This document shows, piece by piece, positions 1 to 7,926 of a stretch of 36,550 bases of DNA (position 1 is the first letter of the stretch; the number at the start of each line of letters is the position of its first letter). Both the position numbers and the translations under genes were made by a program. This stretch comes from JAHEJA01 sp965657215 (GTDB taxonomy: Bacteria; Pseudomonadota; Alphaproteobacteria; Rhodobacterales; Rhodobacteraceae): NCBI GenBank assembly GCA_965657215.1, contig CBFHNR010000023.1, positions 1 through 36,550 of the forward strand, read 5' to 3'. The notes under the pieces are model-generated. The model was not told where the DNA came from. It saw only the letters and a list, made by a program, of their open reading frames with translations, and did not search any database.

Positions 1-356
1 ATGACGAGCATCAAGAGTGTCGGGCGCCATTCCTCTGGCGCGCGCGACATGGAATAAGCCATTGGATAGCCAATGATCAGTGTAAGCACCGTTGAGATAA
101 AGGCGATTTTTAAGCTTGAGAGGTAGGCTTTCCAATAGAGGTCGTCTTCGGCCAAAAAGACAAAATTTTCAAAATCCAGCTCGCGGAAAAAGGCGATAAA
201 CCCTTGCCATCCTTCAGCGAGATCAAGGGTTGGTCGATAGGGCGGAATCGCCAAAGCCGTGTCAGATAGCGAAATCTTAACAACAATCAGAAAAGGCACC
301 AAAAACAGCGCAAGGAGCCAAATGTAAGGCGTAGCAATTAAGGCAAAGCGCCGCAT
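1..356 (-). CDS. potH: Polyamine ABC transporter permease, PotH-like (partial, 3' end outside window)
   Basis: This is the first inner-membrane permease of a putrescine-type ABC importer. Only the N-terminal ~118 residues are present; the gene runs off the left edge. Reading leftwards from the ATG at 354-356, it begins MRRFALIATPYIWLLALF, a hydrophobic first membrane segment (about residues 8-28). A short extracytoplasmic loop follows, with a second hydrophobic stretch starting near residue 86 (SLKIAFISTVLTLIIGYPMA), as in PotB/PotH-type permeases. The start lies two bases beyond the TAG stop of the ATPase gene, so the two are almost certainly translationally coupled. A PotI-like second permease is expected just outside the window. 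The family is clear. Putrescine as substrate is inferred from the PotF-like binding protein in the same operon. Confidence 0.88.
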   Translation of the reverse strand, partial: MRRFALIATPYIWLLALFLVPFLIVVKISLSDTALAIPPYRPTLDLAEGWQGFIAFFRELDFENFVFLAEDDLYWKAYLSSLKIAFISTVLTLIIGYPMAYSMSRAPEEWRPTLLMLV

Positions 357-358
357 GA

Positions 359-1492
359 CTACACCTTTAACAAAATACCAGCTGTTTTCGTAAACGAAAT
401 CCAGACAGTATCTTCCCATGTAAAGGTGCGACGTGAAATGCGGCGGGTATTGGCAATCTGCGATTTGATGATCTGACCGTTTGGTAATTCGACGTGATAG
501 GTCGAGATATTACCCAGATATGCGATGTCCAGAATTTTGCCTTGCAACGCATTCGCGGCGTCTTCTGGTTTTTCTGCTGAAATGGATACCTTTTCAGGTC
601 GGATGGCGAAGGCAATGCGCTCACCAGATGCAAACTGTTTGTCGGTGGTGCCCTGAATAACGGGCTGACCTTCGGCAAATGAGATATCCACGACATCGCC
701 ATTTTGTTTGGCGGTGCCTTCGATGATGTTCACGTCCCCAATAAAATCGGCGACGTAAACTGAATTAGGAGCTTCGTAAATTTTGTCTGGGGTGTCCACT
801 TGGATCATGCGGCCTTCGTCCATAACGGCCACTCTGCTCGCGACTGTCATGGCTTCTTCTTGATCGTGGGTCACAATAACGAAGGTTGTGCCGGTCTTTT
901 CTTGGATATCCATCAATTCAAATTGCGTGTCTTGGCGCAATTTCTTGTCGAGCGCGCCAAGCGGTTCATCCAATAGCAACAGCTTCGGCGCTTTGGCCAA
1001 AGAGCGCGCAAGGGCCACACGTTGACGTTGGCCCCCTGAGATTTGATGAGGTTTGCGGCGTGCGAATTTGCTCAAACGTGTGAGGCGCAACATTTCATCG
1101 ACGCGCTGGGCAACAACATCTTTGGATTGACTTTCGCGCTTTAATCCAAAGGCAATGTTTTCCCAAATAGAGAGGTGCGGGAACAAGGCATAGGATTGAA
1201 ACATCATGTTCACAGCGCGCTTATTCGGTGGAATGGGGGAAATGTCCTGACCACCCAAATAGATCGTGCCAGCAGAAGGGGCTTCAAAGCCTGCAAGCAT
1301 GCGCATCAGAGTTGTTTTCCCACAGCCAGACGGCCCCAACAAAGCAAAGAATTCTCGTTCGAATATATCGATACTCAAGTCATCAATTGCCGTGAAATCA
1401 CCAAAAGTCTTTGTTACATTTTTGAATTGTATCAAAGGTTTGGCGTCTGGATCAGTCCAAGGTGAGAAAATGTCTGTTTGGCTATGTTGCAT
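359..1492 (-). CDS. potG: Polyamine ABC transporter ATP-binding protein, PotG-like
   Basis: This is the cytoplasmic ATPase that powers the putrescine-type importer. Its 377 residues match the length of E. coli PotG. Visible motifs are Walker A GPSGCGKT (53-60), Q-loop Q99, signature ISGGQRQR (151-158), Walker B LLLLDEP (171-177), the D-loop (LD, 181-182) and switch histidine H209 in VTHDQEEA. The C-terminal ~110 residues (IRPEKV and GNISTYHVEL segments) look like the TOBE regulatory domain typical of MalK/PotA-type ATPases. The gene lies 60 bases downstream of the binding-protein gene, with a stem-loop in the gap, and two bases upstream of the permease, giving the order potF-potG-potH. The family assignment is secure. 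The exact polyamine transported is inference. Confidence 0.93.
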   Translation of the reverse strand: MQHSQTDIFSPWTDPDAKPLIQFKNVTKTFGDFTAIDDLSIDIFEREFFALLGPSGCGKTTLMRMLAGFEAPSAGTIYLGGQDISPIPPNKRAVNMMFQSYALFPHLSIWENIAFGLKRESQSKDVVAQRVDEMLRLTRLSKFARRKPHQISGGQRQRVALARSLAKAPKLLLLDEPLGALDKKLRQDTQFELMDIQEKTGTTFVIVTHDQEEAMTVASRVAVMDEGRMIQVDTPDKIYEAPNSVYVADFIGDVNIIEGTAKQNGDVVDISFAEGQPVIQGTTDKQFASGERIAFAIRPEKVSISAEKPEDAANALQGKILDIAYLGNISTYHVELPNGQIIKSQIANTRRISRRTFTWEDTVWISFTKTAGILLKV

Positions 1493-1506
1493 TCTTTGCG
1501 CATCCC

Positions 1507-1538
1507 AAAAAATGGAAACCCCGCGCAGGATATGCGCG
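1507..1538 (-). promoter_or_regulatory. Stem-loop between potF and potG (possible attenuator or mRNA-stabilising hairpin)
   Basis: On the minus strand, arms CGCGCA and TGCGCG (1522-1527 and 1533-1538) enclose a 5-base loop and are followed about ten bases later by six T residues (the A run at 1507-1512). It lies directly after the binding-protein gene. A partial terminator here would let the binding protein be made in excess over the ATPase and permeases, as is common for ABC importers. Function is inferred. Confidence 0.45.
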
Positions 1539-1552
1539 AGGTCAAAAAGGGC

Positions 1553-2638
1553 TTAGGTGCCTGATTTAATTTTTGTCCAAAGACGTGTGACAACCCGCTG
1601 AACGCGTGCGTCATAAGGTGTTGTCGTGAACAAATTGCTGAGTGTTTTCTCATCAGGATAGATCGCTGTGTCGCCGATCACATCTTCGAGCAACATAGGT
1701 TGGGACGCTTTGTTTCCGTTTGCGTAATAAACATAGTTTGACGCCGTCGCCATGTTTTCCGCATTCATGATAAAGTTCAAGAACTTGTGTGCGCCGTCAA
1801 CGTTTGGTGCATCAACTGGGATTGCCATTTGGTCAAACCACATCTGCGCGCCTTCTGTTGCCGCGTTATAGGCAATCTCGACACCGTTTTCAGCTTCGGC
1901 TGCACGATCACGCGCTTGCAAGATGTCACCTGACCAGCCAACTGCAACGCAGATTTCACCGTTCGCAAGAGAGTTGATATATTCTGAGCTGTTGAATTTT
2001 TGGATGTGAGGGCGGACGCCCATGAACACGTCTTCTGCTTTGGCGATCACGTCTGGGTCGTGGCTATTTGGGTCTTCGCCCAAATACTGCAACGCAGCTG
2101 GGATCATCTCCGCAGGAGCGTCTAAGAAATGTACGCCGCACTCTGCCAATTTGGACATGTTTGCTGGATCAAAGATAAGAGCAAGTGAGTCGATTGGTGC
2201 ATCTTCGCCCAACAATTCTTGGACTTTGCCGACATTTACACCAATGCCAGTCGTGCCCCACATATAGTTGATGGAATACTCGTTACCTGGATCGTATTGT
2301 GCTGTGCGATCCTTAACCATGTCCCATAGGTTTTCAGAATTTGGCAACTTGCTAAAGTCGAGCTTTTGGAAAGCGCCTGCTGAAATTTGGCGTTGCAAGA
2401 ATGTTCCTGATGGAACCACAACATCATAGCCAGATCCGCCTGCGAGTAGTTTTGTTTCAAGAACTTCGTTGCTATCGAAAACGTCATAGATAAGATCGAT
2501 ACCAGTTTCTTGTTCGAATTTCTCAAGCAAGCTTTCATCAATATAATCGGACCAGTTATAGACCCGGACTTCTTCGGCTGACGCAACAGTTGCAACCAGC
2601 GCAGCAACAGCAGTTGCAGACATAAGTTGGAATTTCAT
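1553..2638 (-). CDS. potF: Putrescine/polyamine-binding periplasmic protein, PotF-like
   Basis: This is the periplasmic solute-binding protein that delivers polyamine to the PotGHI-type importer. It has 361 residues (E. coli PotF is 370). The first 21 residues are a signal peptide ending ASA before EEVRVYN. The mature N-terminus VRVYNWSDYIDESLLEKF carries the YNWSDYI segment typical of PotF/PotD proteins, and the later VGWSGDILQA and NYVYYANGNKAS segments fit the same family. The start is supported by GGGAG about eight bases upstream (2645-2649). It is the first gene of the minus-strand potFGH operon and diverges from the GntR regulator. A TAATTTGATCA site lies about 45 bases upstream. Substrate preference among putrescine and longer polyamines cannot be read from the sequence alone. 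Confidence 0.92.
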   Translation of the reverse strand: MKFQLMSATAVAALVATVASAEEVRVYNWSDYIDESLLEKFEQETGIDLIYDVFDSNEVLETKLLAGGSGYDVVVPSGTFLQRQISAGAFQKLDFSKLPNSENLWDMVKDRTAQYDPGNEYSINYMWGTTGIGVNVGKVQELLGEDAPIDSLALIFDPANMSKLAECGVHFLDAPAEMIPAALQYLGEDPNSHDPDVIAKAEDVFMGVRPHIQKFNSSEYINSLANGEICVAVGWSGDILQARDRAAEAENGVEIAYNAATEGAQMWFDQMAIPVDAPNVDGAHKFLNFIMNAENMATASNYVYYANGNKASQPMLLEDVIGDTAIYPDEKTLSNLFTTTPYDARVQRVVTRLWTKIKSGT

Positions 2639-2675
2639 TCTTTTCTCCCATTTGGAAACAAGGCCATGTTGCCTC

Positions 2676-2704
2676 TTGACGCTAATTTGATCAAAAAATT
2701 ACGC
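2676..2704 (+). promoter_or_regulatory. Candidate gntR promoter and GntR operator in the potF/gntR divergent region
   Basis: The sequence TAATTTGATCA (2683-2693) recurs upstream of the aminotransferase gene at 3498-3508. Here it extends to a near-palindrome ending AAAAAATTA, with perfect core TTTGATCAAA (2686-2695). It lies between a TTGACG box (2676-2681) and a weak -10 (TTACGC, 2699-2704), so a bound repressor could block gntR and also the divergent potF transcript. Assignment to the neighbouring GntR protein is inference. Confidence 0.5.
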
Positions 2705-2801
2705 GTCTGGCAATATGGTAATGTTTTCATGCTCGGGTTAAACTCGCAATAGCAAGGATGAAAATCTGATTATTTCCTTTAAAGATAGGCGGTTAAGGGT
2801 A

Positions 2802-3467
2802 ATGAAAAATAACTTGGAAACAGGGCAGTCAGCAGGGCTTCCGACCCATGAAGTGGTGTATCGGCAAATGCGAGAGCTGATTTTATTCGGCGAAATCGCT
2901 CCTGGTCAGGCCGTGACAATACAAGGTATCACAGACCGGCTGAACGCAGGGATGACCCCCGTTCGTGAGGCCATTCGCCGTCTTACCGCGGAGGGCGCTC
3001 TCTCGTTTCAGGGAAATCGGCGTATCATTGTTCCTGTGTTGACGTCTGAAAACCTGCAAGAGCTTGTTTTTGCAAGACAAGCCATCGAGCCGCAATTGAT
3101 CATACTCGCAACGCAAAAAGTTACGTCGCCTGAGCTAGACACCCTGACAGACATTGACAGAGGGTTGGATGAGGCCATCAAAATTGGGGATGTCGGAGCC
3201 TATTTGCGGCACAACTATAAATTCCACAAAACTCTCTATGATATCGCCCAAGCACCGATTCTCAGCTCCATTGCTGATGGGCTGTGGTTGCGGTATGGAC
3301 CCTCACTTCGCGTGGTCTGTGGGCGTGTTGGGACACAAAGTTTGATAGACCAACACAAGGAAACATTGATTGCGATGCGCGCAGGTGATCCAGAGCGTGC
3401 CGCACGTGCAATCAGAGAGGATGTTGTGCAGGGAATGGACCAAATTCGGCAGGTCACGCCAAGTTAA
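2802..3467 (+). CDS. GntR-family transcriptional regulator (FadR/FCD subfamily)
   Basis: This DNA-binding regulator has 221 residues. The N-terminal winged helix (about 14-76) contains the typical GntR segments VYRQMRELILFGEIAPGQ and MTPVREAIRRLTAEGAL. The C-terminal ~135 residues are all-helical with LVFARQAIEPQLIILA and YKFHKTLYDIA, matching an FCD ligand-binding domain, in which such histidines often bind a metal. It sits between the divergent potFGH operon and a co-directional class III aminotransferase. The shared TAATTTGATCA motif in both control regions suggests it controls polyamine uptake and catabolism and itself, probably relieved by a polyamine or breakdown product. The family is certain; the effector and regulon are inferred. 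Confidence 0.9.
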   Translation: MKNNLETGQSAGLPTHEVVYRQMRELILFGEIAPGQAVTIQGITDRLNAGMTPVREAIRRLTAEGALSFQGNRRIIVPVLTSENLQELVFARQAIEPQLIILATQKVTSPELDTLTDIDRGLDEAIKIGDVGAYLRHNYKFHKTLYDIAQAPILSSIADGLWLRYGPSLRVVCGRVGTQSLIDQHKETLIAMRAGDPERAARAIREDVVQGMDQIRQVTPS

Positions 3468-3486
3468 TGGACGCCGAATCATTCGA

Positions 3487-3514
3487 TTGACAATAATTAA
3501 TTTGATCATATTCT
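3487..3514 (+). promoter_or_regulatory. Promoter of the aminotransferase gene with operator-like site in the spacer
   Basis: A consensus -35 box TTGACA (3487-3492) is followed by a 16-base spacer and TATTCT (3509-3514) as -10. The spacer contains TAATTTGATCA (3498-3508), identical to 11 bases in the potF/gntR control region. A site inside the spacer is the classical position for repression. The promoter lies about 50 bases before the ATG at 3566. Confidence 0.55.
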
Positions 3515-3565
3515 GATTTGAGGTTAGGAAAGCGACTTAATTTACGCTCTATATAGGATCAGACG

Positions 3566-4960
3566 ATGGCACATCTGGACAATCAATACCCCACCCAAGA
3601 GCTTCAGGCGCGGGATGCGGCTCATCATATGCACCCGTTTACAACTCAGGCCGAATTGGCTCAAAAAGGGGCGCGCGTTATTACACGTGCGGATGGCTGT
3701 TTTATCGAAGATTCCGATGGCGAACAGATTTTGGATGCTATGGCGGGGCTTTGGTGTGTGAACATTGGCTATGGCCGTCATGAATTGGCGGATGTTGCCA
3801 ATCGTCAAATGCGTGAATTGCCCTATTACAACACGTTTTTCCAAACCACGCATATTCCAGCGATTGAGCTCTCTGAGCGCTTGGCGCGGCTTGCTCCCAA
3901 TAGCTTGAATCATGTCTTTTATGCGGGCTCTGGGTCCGAGGCCAATGACACCAACATCCGCATGGTGCGCACCTATTGGGCGATGAAGGGGCAGCCGAAT
4001 AAGAATATCATCATCAGCCGCAAGAATGCTTATCATGGGTCCACCATGGGCGGTGGATCACTCGGCGGTATGAGCGCGATGCATGAACAAGGCGGTTTGC
4101 CGATTGGAAATATTCATCACATCAATCAGCCTGACTGGTGGTCAGAAGGGGGCGATATGTCCCCAGAGGAATTTGGCAAAGCCCGCGCGCAAGAGCTTGA
4201 ACAAGCCATTCATGAGTTAGGTGAAGACCGCGTTGCCGCGTTCATTGCGGAGCCTGTCCAAGGGGCAGGGGGTGTTATTGTCCCGCCAGAAACCTATTGG
4301 CCAGAAATCCAACGCATTTGCGACGCTTATGATATCCTCCTGATCGCGGATGAAGTAATCTGCGGCTTTGGGCGTACGGGCAACTGGTTCGGCAGCCAAA
4401 CAATGGGACTTCGCCCTCACATCATGACAATCGCCAAAGGTCTGTCGTCAGGATATCAGCCGATCGGTGGGTCTATCGTATGTGACGAGGTGGCTCATGT
4501 GATCGGTCAGGGTGAGTTTAACCATGGATACACCTATAATGCGCACCCTGTTGCCGCAGCCGTTGCCAATGAAAACCTGCGTTTGATTGAGGATGAAAAC
4601 ATCATCCAAACGGTGCGCGATGTGACCTCACCTTATTTGCGCCAAAAATGGGAGGCGCTGACAGATCACCCTATGGTTGGCGAGGCAAAACTGGTTGGTC
4701 TTATGGGGTCAATCGCGCTTACCCCGAACAAAGAGACACGCGCCAAATTCAAAGCGGGTGCTGGTACGGTCGGCTATATGTGTCGCGAGCGGTGTTTTGC
4801 GAATAACTTGGTCATGCGTCACGTCGGGGATCGAATGATCATTTCACCCCCGCTGGTTATCACGACCCAAGAAGTGGACATATTGATTGAGCGCGCAACC
4901 AAAGCCTTGGACGAGGCGCATGCCGCAGTTGTGGATCAAGGTCTCTGGGAAGAAGCCTAA
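3566..4960 (+). CDS. Class III PLP-dependent aminotransferase, SpuC-like (putative putrescine/polyamine:pyruvate)
   Basis: This is a cytoplasmic transaminase of 464 residues, similar in length to Pseudomonas SpuC (456). Visible features are the phosphate-binding GSGSEAN (121-127), the aromatic YHGST (156-160), the AEPVQGAGG segment, the PLP aspartate in ADEV (D262) and the Schiff-base lysine in TIAKGLSS (K291). The family moves an omega-amino group to pyruvate or 2-oxoglutarate. Downstream of the GntR gene and facing the potFGH operon, it most likely takes the amino group from imported putrescine to give 4-aminobutanal. A strong promoter with a possible GntR site precedes it. Other class III donors (4-aminobutyrate, beta-alanine, taurine, diaminobutyrate) cannot be excluded. 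A paralogue lies at 9285-10655. Confidence 0.88.
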   Translation: MAHLDNQYPTQELQARDAAHHMHPFTTQAELAQKGARVITRADGCFIEDSDGEQILDAMAGLWCVNIGYGRHELADVANRQMRELPYYNTFFQTTHIPAIELSERLARLAPNSLNHVFYAGSGSEANDTNIRMVRTYWAMKGQPNKNIIISRKNAYHGSTMGGGSLGGMSAMHEQGGLPIGNIHHINQPDWWSEGGDMSPEEFGKARAQELEQAIHELGEDRVAAFIAEPVQGAGGVIVPPETYWPEIQRICDAYDILLIADEVICGFGRTGNWFGSQTMGLRPHIMTIAKGLSSGYQPIGGSIVCDEVAHVIGQGEFNHGYTYNAHPVAAAVANENLRLIEDENIIQTVRDVTSPYLRQKWEALTDHPMVGEAKLVGLMGSIALTPNKETRAKFKAGAGTVGYMCRERCFANNLVMRHVGDRMIISPPLVITTQEVDILIERATKALDEAHAAVVDQGLWEEA

Positions 4961-4962
4961 GC

Positions 4963-4984
4963 AAAGGGGCCATAGAGCCCCTTT
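4963..4984. terminator. Hairpin between the convergent aminotransferase and panB genes
   Basis: Perfect 8-base arms AAAGGGGC (4963-4970) and GCCCCTTT (4977-4984) enclose a 6-base loop and lie between two convergent stop codons. A-rich and T-rich arm ends give short T runs on both strands, so it may terminate in both directions, though neither T tract is long. Confidence 0.6.
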
Positions 4985-4988
4985 AACC

Positions 4989-5810
4989 TTACTTGGATTT
5001 AAGTTTGTAAACTTGGTCTTCCGTTGGGAAGGCCCGTGTTTTGACGTCTTCTGCATAACTTGCGACAGCGTTTTCTATTTGTGACCCCAATTCGCCATAT
5101 GTTTTCACAAATTTTGGCGGGCTTGGGTTCAGGCCAAGCATATCTTCTAACACCAAGATTTGCCCATCACATTCCACGGATGCGCCGATGCCGATGGTCG
5201 GAATATCAACGGCCGCAGTAACGCGATTGGCCAAGGGTTCCACCATGCCTTCGACGACCAAAGCAAAAGCGCCAGCTTCCGCAACGGCCTTGGCATCCGC
5301 TTCATGAAGGGGCCAGCTGTCTTCGTCACGACCTTGGGTTTTAAATCCGCCGAGCGTGTGGCTCGATTGTGGGGTCAAACCAATATGCGCCATCACAGGA
5401 ATTCCGCGATCCACTAAAAAGCGGATCGTTTCGGCCATGCGTTGACCGCCTTCTAATTTAACGGCGCCACATCCCGTTTCCTTCATCACGCGCGCGGCGT
5501 TACGAAAGGCGACCTGAGGGCTTTCTTCATAGGTTCCAAATGGAAGGTCGACGACAATCAAGGCACGTTGAGTGCCGCGCACAACAGCGCGACCGTGCAT
5601 AATCATGAGATCAAGTGGCACAGGAACAGTCGAGTCCATTCCGTGCATCACCATTCCGAGGCTATCCCCAACAAGGATAAAGTCCGCGTATTTATCAACG
5701 ATTGCTGCTGTATGCGCGTGATAGGATGTCAGGGAAACAACGGGTTCACCGCCTTTGCGGGCTGTGATTTGGGGGGCCGTAATGCGGCGAACGGGGGCTT
5801 GAGTGCTCAT
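4989..5810 (-). CDS. panB: 3-methyl-2-oxobutanoate hydroxymethyltransferase
   Basis: PanB adds a hydroxymethyl group from methylene-tetrahydrofolate to 2-oxoisovalerate, giving ketopantoate for pantothenate and coenzyme A. The 273-residue protein shows the TIM-barrel motifs of the family: VGDSLGMV with metal ligand D49, VDLPFG with D88, AVKLEGG with E120, AHIGLTPQS, and a likely catalytic E187 in VVEGMV. I chose the ATG at 5808-5810 (MSTQAPVRR) because AAGGAAAC precedes it; a longer frame adding nine residues exists but lacks a ribosome site. The gene begins ten bases after the panC stop, so panC and panB form an operon. No panE or panD is present in the window. Confidence 0.96.
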   Translation of the reverse strand: MSTQAPVRRITAPQITARKGGEPVVSLTSYHAHTAAIVDKYADFILVGDSLGMVMHGMDSTVPVPLDLMIMHGRAVVRGTQRALIVVDLPFGTYEESPQVAFRNAARVMKETGCGAVKLEGGQRMAETIRFLVDRGIPVMAHIGLTPQSSHTLGGFKTQGRDEDSWPLHEADAKAVAEAGAFALVVEGMVEPLANRVTAAVDIPTIGIGASVECDGQILVLEDMLGLNPSPPKFVKTYGELGSQIENAVASYAEDVKTRAFPTEDQVYKLKSK

Positions 5811-5820
5811 TGTGTTTCCT

Positions 5821-6666
5821 TCAAATTGTAATAACACGCTGGTCTATTAATAGCACAGGTTCGAACTGAACTGCGACCAAGATAACGATATCTTTTTCGA
5901 TGTGATCTGTAACGGGGACCAAGGTCCATGCGTCTTGGATGTCGATGCTTTGGACATCTGCAAGGGGTTCTGAGGCGATCATGTCCCAGATCTTTTGTTT
6001 TAAATTCTTTGCGTCAATGCCCTCAGTCACCCAGTTTTGAGCGGCATCAAGAGCCTGCGCGATGATGGGGGCGGCCTTGCGTGCCTCAGGAGTCAAACGC
6101 ACATTGCGCGATGACATGGCCAATCCATCAGGGTCGCGCACGGTTGGTACGCCACAAATGTCGACAGGGATGTCTAAGTCACGGGCCATTGTGCGGATAA
6201 CCATCAGTTGTTGATAGTCCTTTTCCCCAAAATAGGCCCGCGTTGGCTGAAATATATTGAACAGTTTTGTGACCACTGTTGCGACGCCACGGAAATGCCC
6301 GGGGCGCAATTCGCCCATCAACACATTGGCCAGATCGGTTGTCTCAACAATGGTTTGCGCGTCTGGATGGTACATAGTGTCAGGGGTTGGGGTGAAAACG
6401 GCAACAACACCTTCTTGGCGAAGCAGCTCCAAATCACGCTCCATATTCCGTGGATATTTTTCCAAATCTTCAGAATTGCCAAATTGGGTGGGGTTCACAA
6501 AAATTGAGGCAACAACACAGTCATTTTCTTCGCGCGCGCGACGCACCAAGGCTAGGTGGCCCTCGTGCAAATATCCCATTGTTGGGACCAAGCCGATAGA
6601 TTTTCCGCCTTGTCGCAGGTTGCTCAGAACCGCGCGTAGCTCAGATTTGGTGTCACAGACGTGCAT
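5821..6666 (-). CDS. panC: Pantothenate synthetase
   Basis: PanC condenses pantoate and beta-alanine with ATP to give pantothenate. The 281-residue protein has the usual length and motifs: the nucleotidyltransferase PTMGYLHEGH (28-37, with the HxGH histidines H34 and H37), SIFVNPTQF, FGEKDYQQL (about 147-155) and the KMSKS-like LAMSSRN (182-188). The start ATG at 6664-6666 is preceded by GGAG (6674-6677). It is the first gene of the panC-panB operon. A 15-base palindrome lies just upstream of the ribosome-binding site and could be an operator or a leader hairpin. Confidence in function is high. Confidence 0.96.
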   Translation of the reverse strand: MHVCDTKSELRAVLSNLRQGGKSIGLVPTMGYLHEGHLALVRRAREENDCVVASIFVNPTQFGNSEDLEKYPRNMERDLELLRQEGVVAVFTPTPDTMYHPDAQTIVETTDLANVLMGELRPGHFRGVATVVTKLFNIFQPTRAYFGEKDYQQLMVIRTMARDLDIPVDICGVPTVRDPDGLAMSSRNVRLTPEARKAAPIIAQALDAAQNWVTEGIDAKNLKQKIWDMIASEPLADVQSIDIQDAWTLVPVTDHIEKDIVILVAVQFEPVLLIDQRVITI

Positions 6667-6680
6667 TCATTTTCTCCACC

Positions 6681-6695
6681 CGTGCGCATCGCACG
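6681..6695 (-). promoter_or_regulatory. 15-base palindrome upstream of panC
   Basis: CGTGCG-CAT-CGCACG is a perfect inverted repeat (6681-6695), flanked by imperfectly complementary CCC and GGG. It sits immediately upstream of the panC ribosome-binding site, so it would lie in the leader or at the promoter. Regulatory role is inferred from position only. Confidence 0.35.
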
Positions 6696-6741
6696 CTGGG
6701 TTTATTCTGTGAATAGCAAGAAAATGCAATCGCTGTTTATG

Positions 6742-6772
6742 TCGCGCCTAAATTTCGGCCACTTAGGCGCGA
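6742..6772 (-). terminator. Hairpin at the 3' end of the M20 deacetylase gene
   Basis: Perfect 10-base arms TCGCGCCTAA (6742-6751) and TTAGGCGCGA (6763-6772) enclose an 11-base loop. The TAA stop of the deacetylase gene lies inside the right arm. No T tract follows on the minus strand, so it may be a Rho-linked or 3'-stabilising hairpin rather than a classical terminator. Confidence 0.5.
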
Positions 6773-7926
6773 GTTAATTTGCGACCGACGCCATGAAGCA
6801 TGTTGAGACATGCATCTAGTTGGTCAAGAGCTACATATTCGTCCGCCTTGTGAGCTTGCGCAATGCTTCCTGGTCCACAGACAACGGCACTTAGCCCAAG
6901 TTTTTGGAAAATACCTGCTTCGGTTCCAAAAGGAACAACATCGGCGCCATTCGCACCCGTTAGTTCCATAATCAAATCTTTGGCGGCGTTGTCCTCCATC
7001 GGTTCCAAGCCATCAACCTCGCCCAAGGTTTCCGTCTCAATGGACGCTTCGGGATGGACCTTGCGCATTGCAGGAAGCAATTCTTGATCAACGTAGGCTG
7101 TGATCTGCTCTTTCATGTAATGGAAATCGGATTGTTGAACAGGTCTGAATTCCCAATCGACTTCGGCTTTGCTGACGATAACGTTGTGCATGACACCGCC
7201 ACGCAATCCGCCGATATTCATCGTGGTCCAAGGGGGCTCAAATCGGCTATTTTTGGGAACCCGTGTTTTCATTTCTTCTCTGAGTTCCATCAATCTTGTG
7301 ACATAACGCACAGCATATTCCGCGGCATTGACACCCAAGTCTGGTGAAGAGCCATGGCCCTCTAACCCGCTAAAGCGCGTTGTGTACTCACAACACCCCT
7401 TGTGGCCTTCGATAATACGCATTTCGGTAGGTTCACCGATAATTGCGATTGCGGGCTTGTAGCCTTGTTTTTCCAATTCTGGAACCAAGGCCGCCGCACC
7501 AATGCAGCCCACTTCTTCGTCATGGGTAAACGCAAAGTGGATAGGTTTTTTTAGGTCCAGTTTGGCATAGTGTGGGGCCATTGCGAGAGTGGCCGCAATA
7601 AACCCTTTCATGTCACAGGTGCCACGTCCGAACAATTTGCCATCCCGTTCCGTGAGGGCAAAGGGATCGCTTGTCCATGGTTGATCACTGACGGGTACAA
7701 CATCTGAATGGCCTGACAAAATCACGCCACCATCACAGTCTGGGCCCAATGTCGCAAACAAATTAGCCTTTGTTCCGCTCTCGTCATGGAACAACGCGAC
7801 CCGTGCGCCAAGGGGTTCCAAATAGTCGCGGATATAGTGCAACATATCGAGATTGCTTTCCATCGACACGGTTGGAAAGGCAATTAAATCCCGCAGAATA
7901 CGTTGAGTTTCTTGTAGGTCGCTCAT
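6763..7926 (-). CDS. M20-family deacetylase, acetylornithine deacetylase (ArgE)-like
   Basis: This is a zinc amidohydrolase of 387 residues. M20 metal-site motifs are in order: SGHSDVVPV (H73, D75), GRGTCDMKG (D105), HDEEVGCIG (E137 general base, E138 ligand), IGEPTE (E165) and a C-terminal AQAHKADEY supplying the last histidine. The region between about 180 and 290 fits the dimerisation domain. By family it would remove an N-acyl group from an amino acid such as N-acetylornithine. Its ATG overlaps the TGA of the DoeA-like gene by four bases, so the two are coupled. That context argues for a catabolic role, deacylating the product of the DoeA-like enzyme, rather than arginine biosynthesis. 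Substrate not determinable here. Confidence 0.87.
   Translation of the reverse strand: MSDLQETQRILRDLIAFPTVSMESNLDMLHYIRDYLEPLGARVALFHDESGTKANLFATLGPDCDGGVILSGHSDVVPVSDQPWTSDPFALTERDGKLFGRGTCDMKGFIAATLAMAPHYAKLDLKKPIHFAFTHDEEVGCIGAAALVPELEKQGYKPAIAIIGEPTEMRIIEGHKGCCEYTTRFSGLEGHGSSPDLGVNAAEYAVRYVTRLMELREEMKTRVPKNSRFEPPWTTMNIGGLRGGVMHNVIVSKAEVDWEFRPVQQSDFHYMKEQITAYVDQELLPAMRKVHPEASIETETLGEVDGLEPMEDNAAKDLIMELTGANGADVVPFGTEAGIFQKLGLSAVVCGPGSIAQAHKADEYVALDQLDACLNMLHGVGRKLTRA

Noticed and set aside
3542..4036. 164-residue minus-strand open frame opposite the first aminotransferase
   Set aside because: Overlaps the strongly conserved PLP-enzyme coding sequence and its promoter; no recognisable domain or ribosome site.
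6763..7926. M20 gene as the arginine-biosynthesis argE
   Set aside because: The protein family fits, but the four-base overlap with a DoeA-like hydrolase and the lack of other arg genes make a biosynthetic label unsupported.
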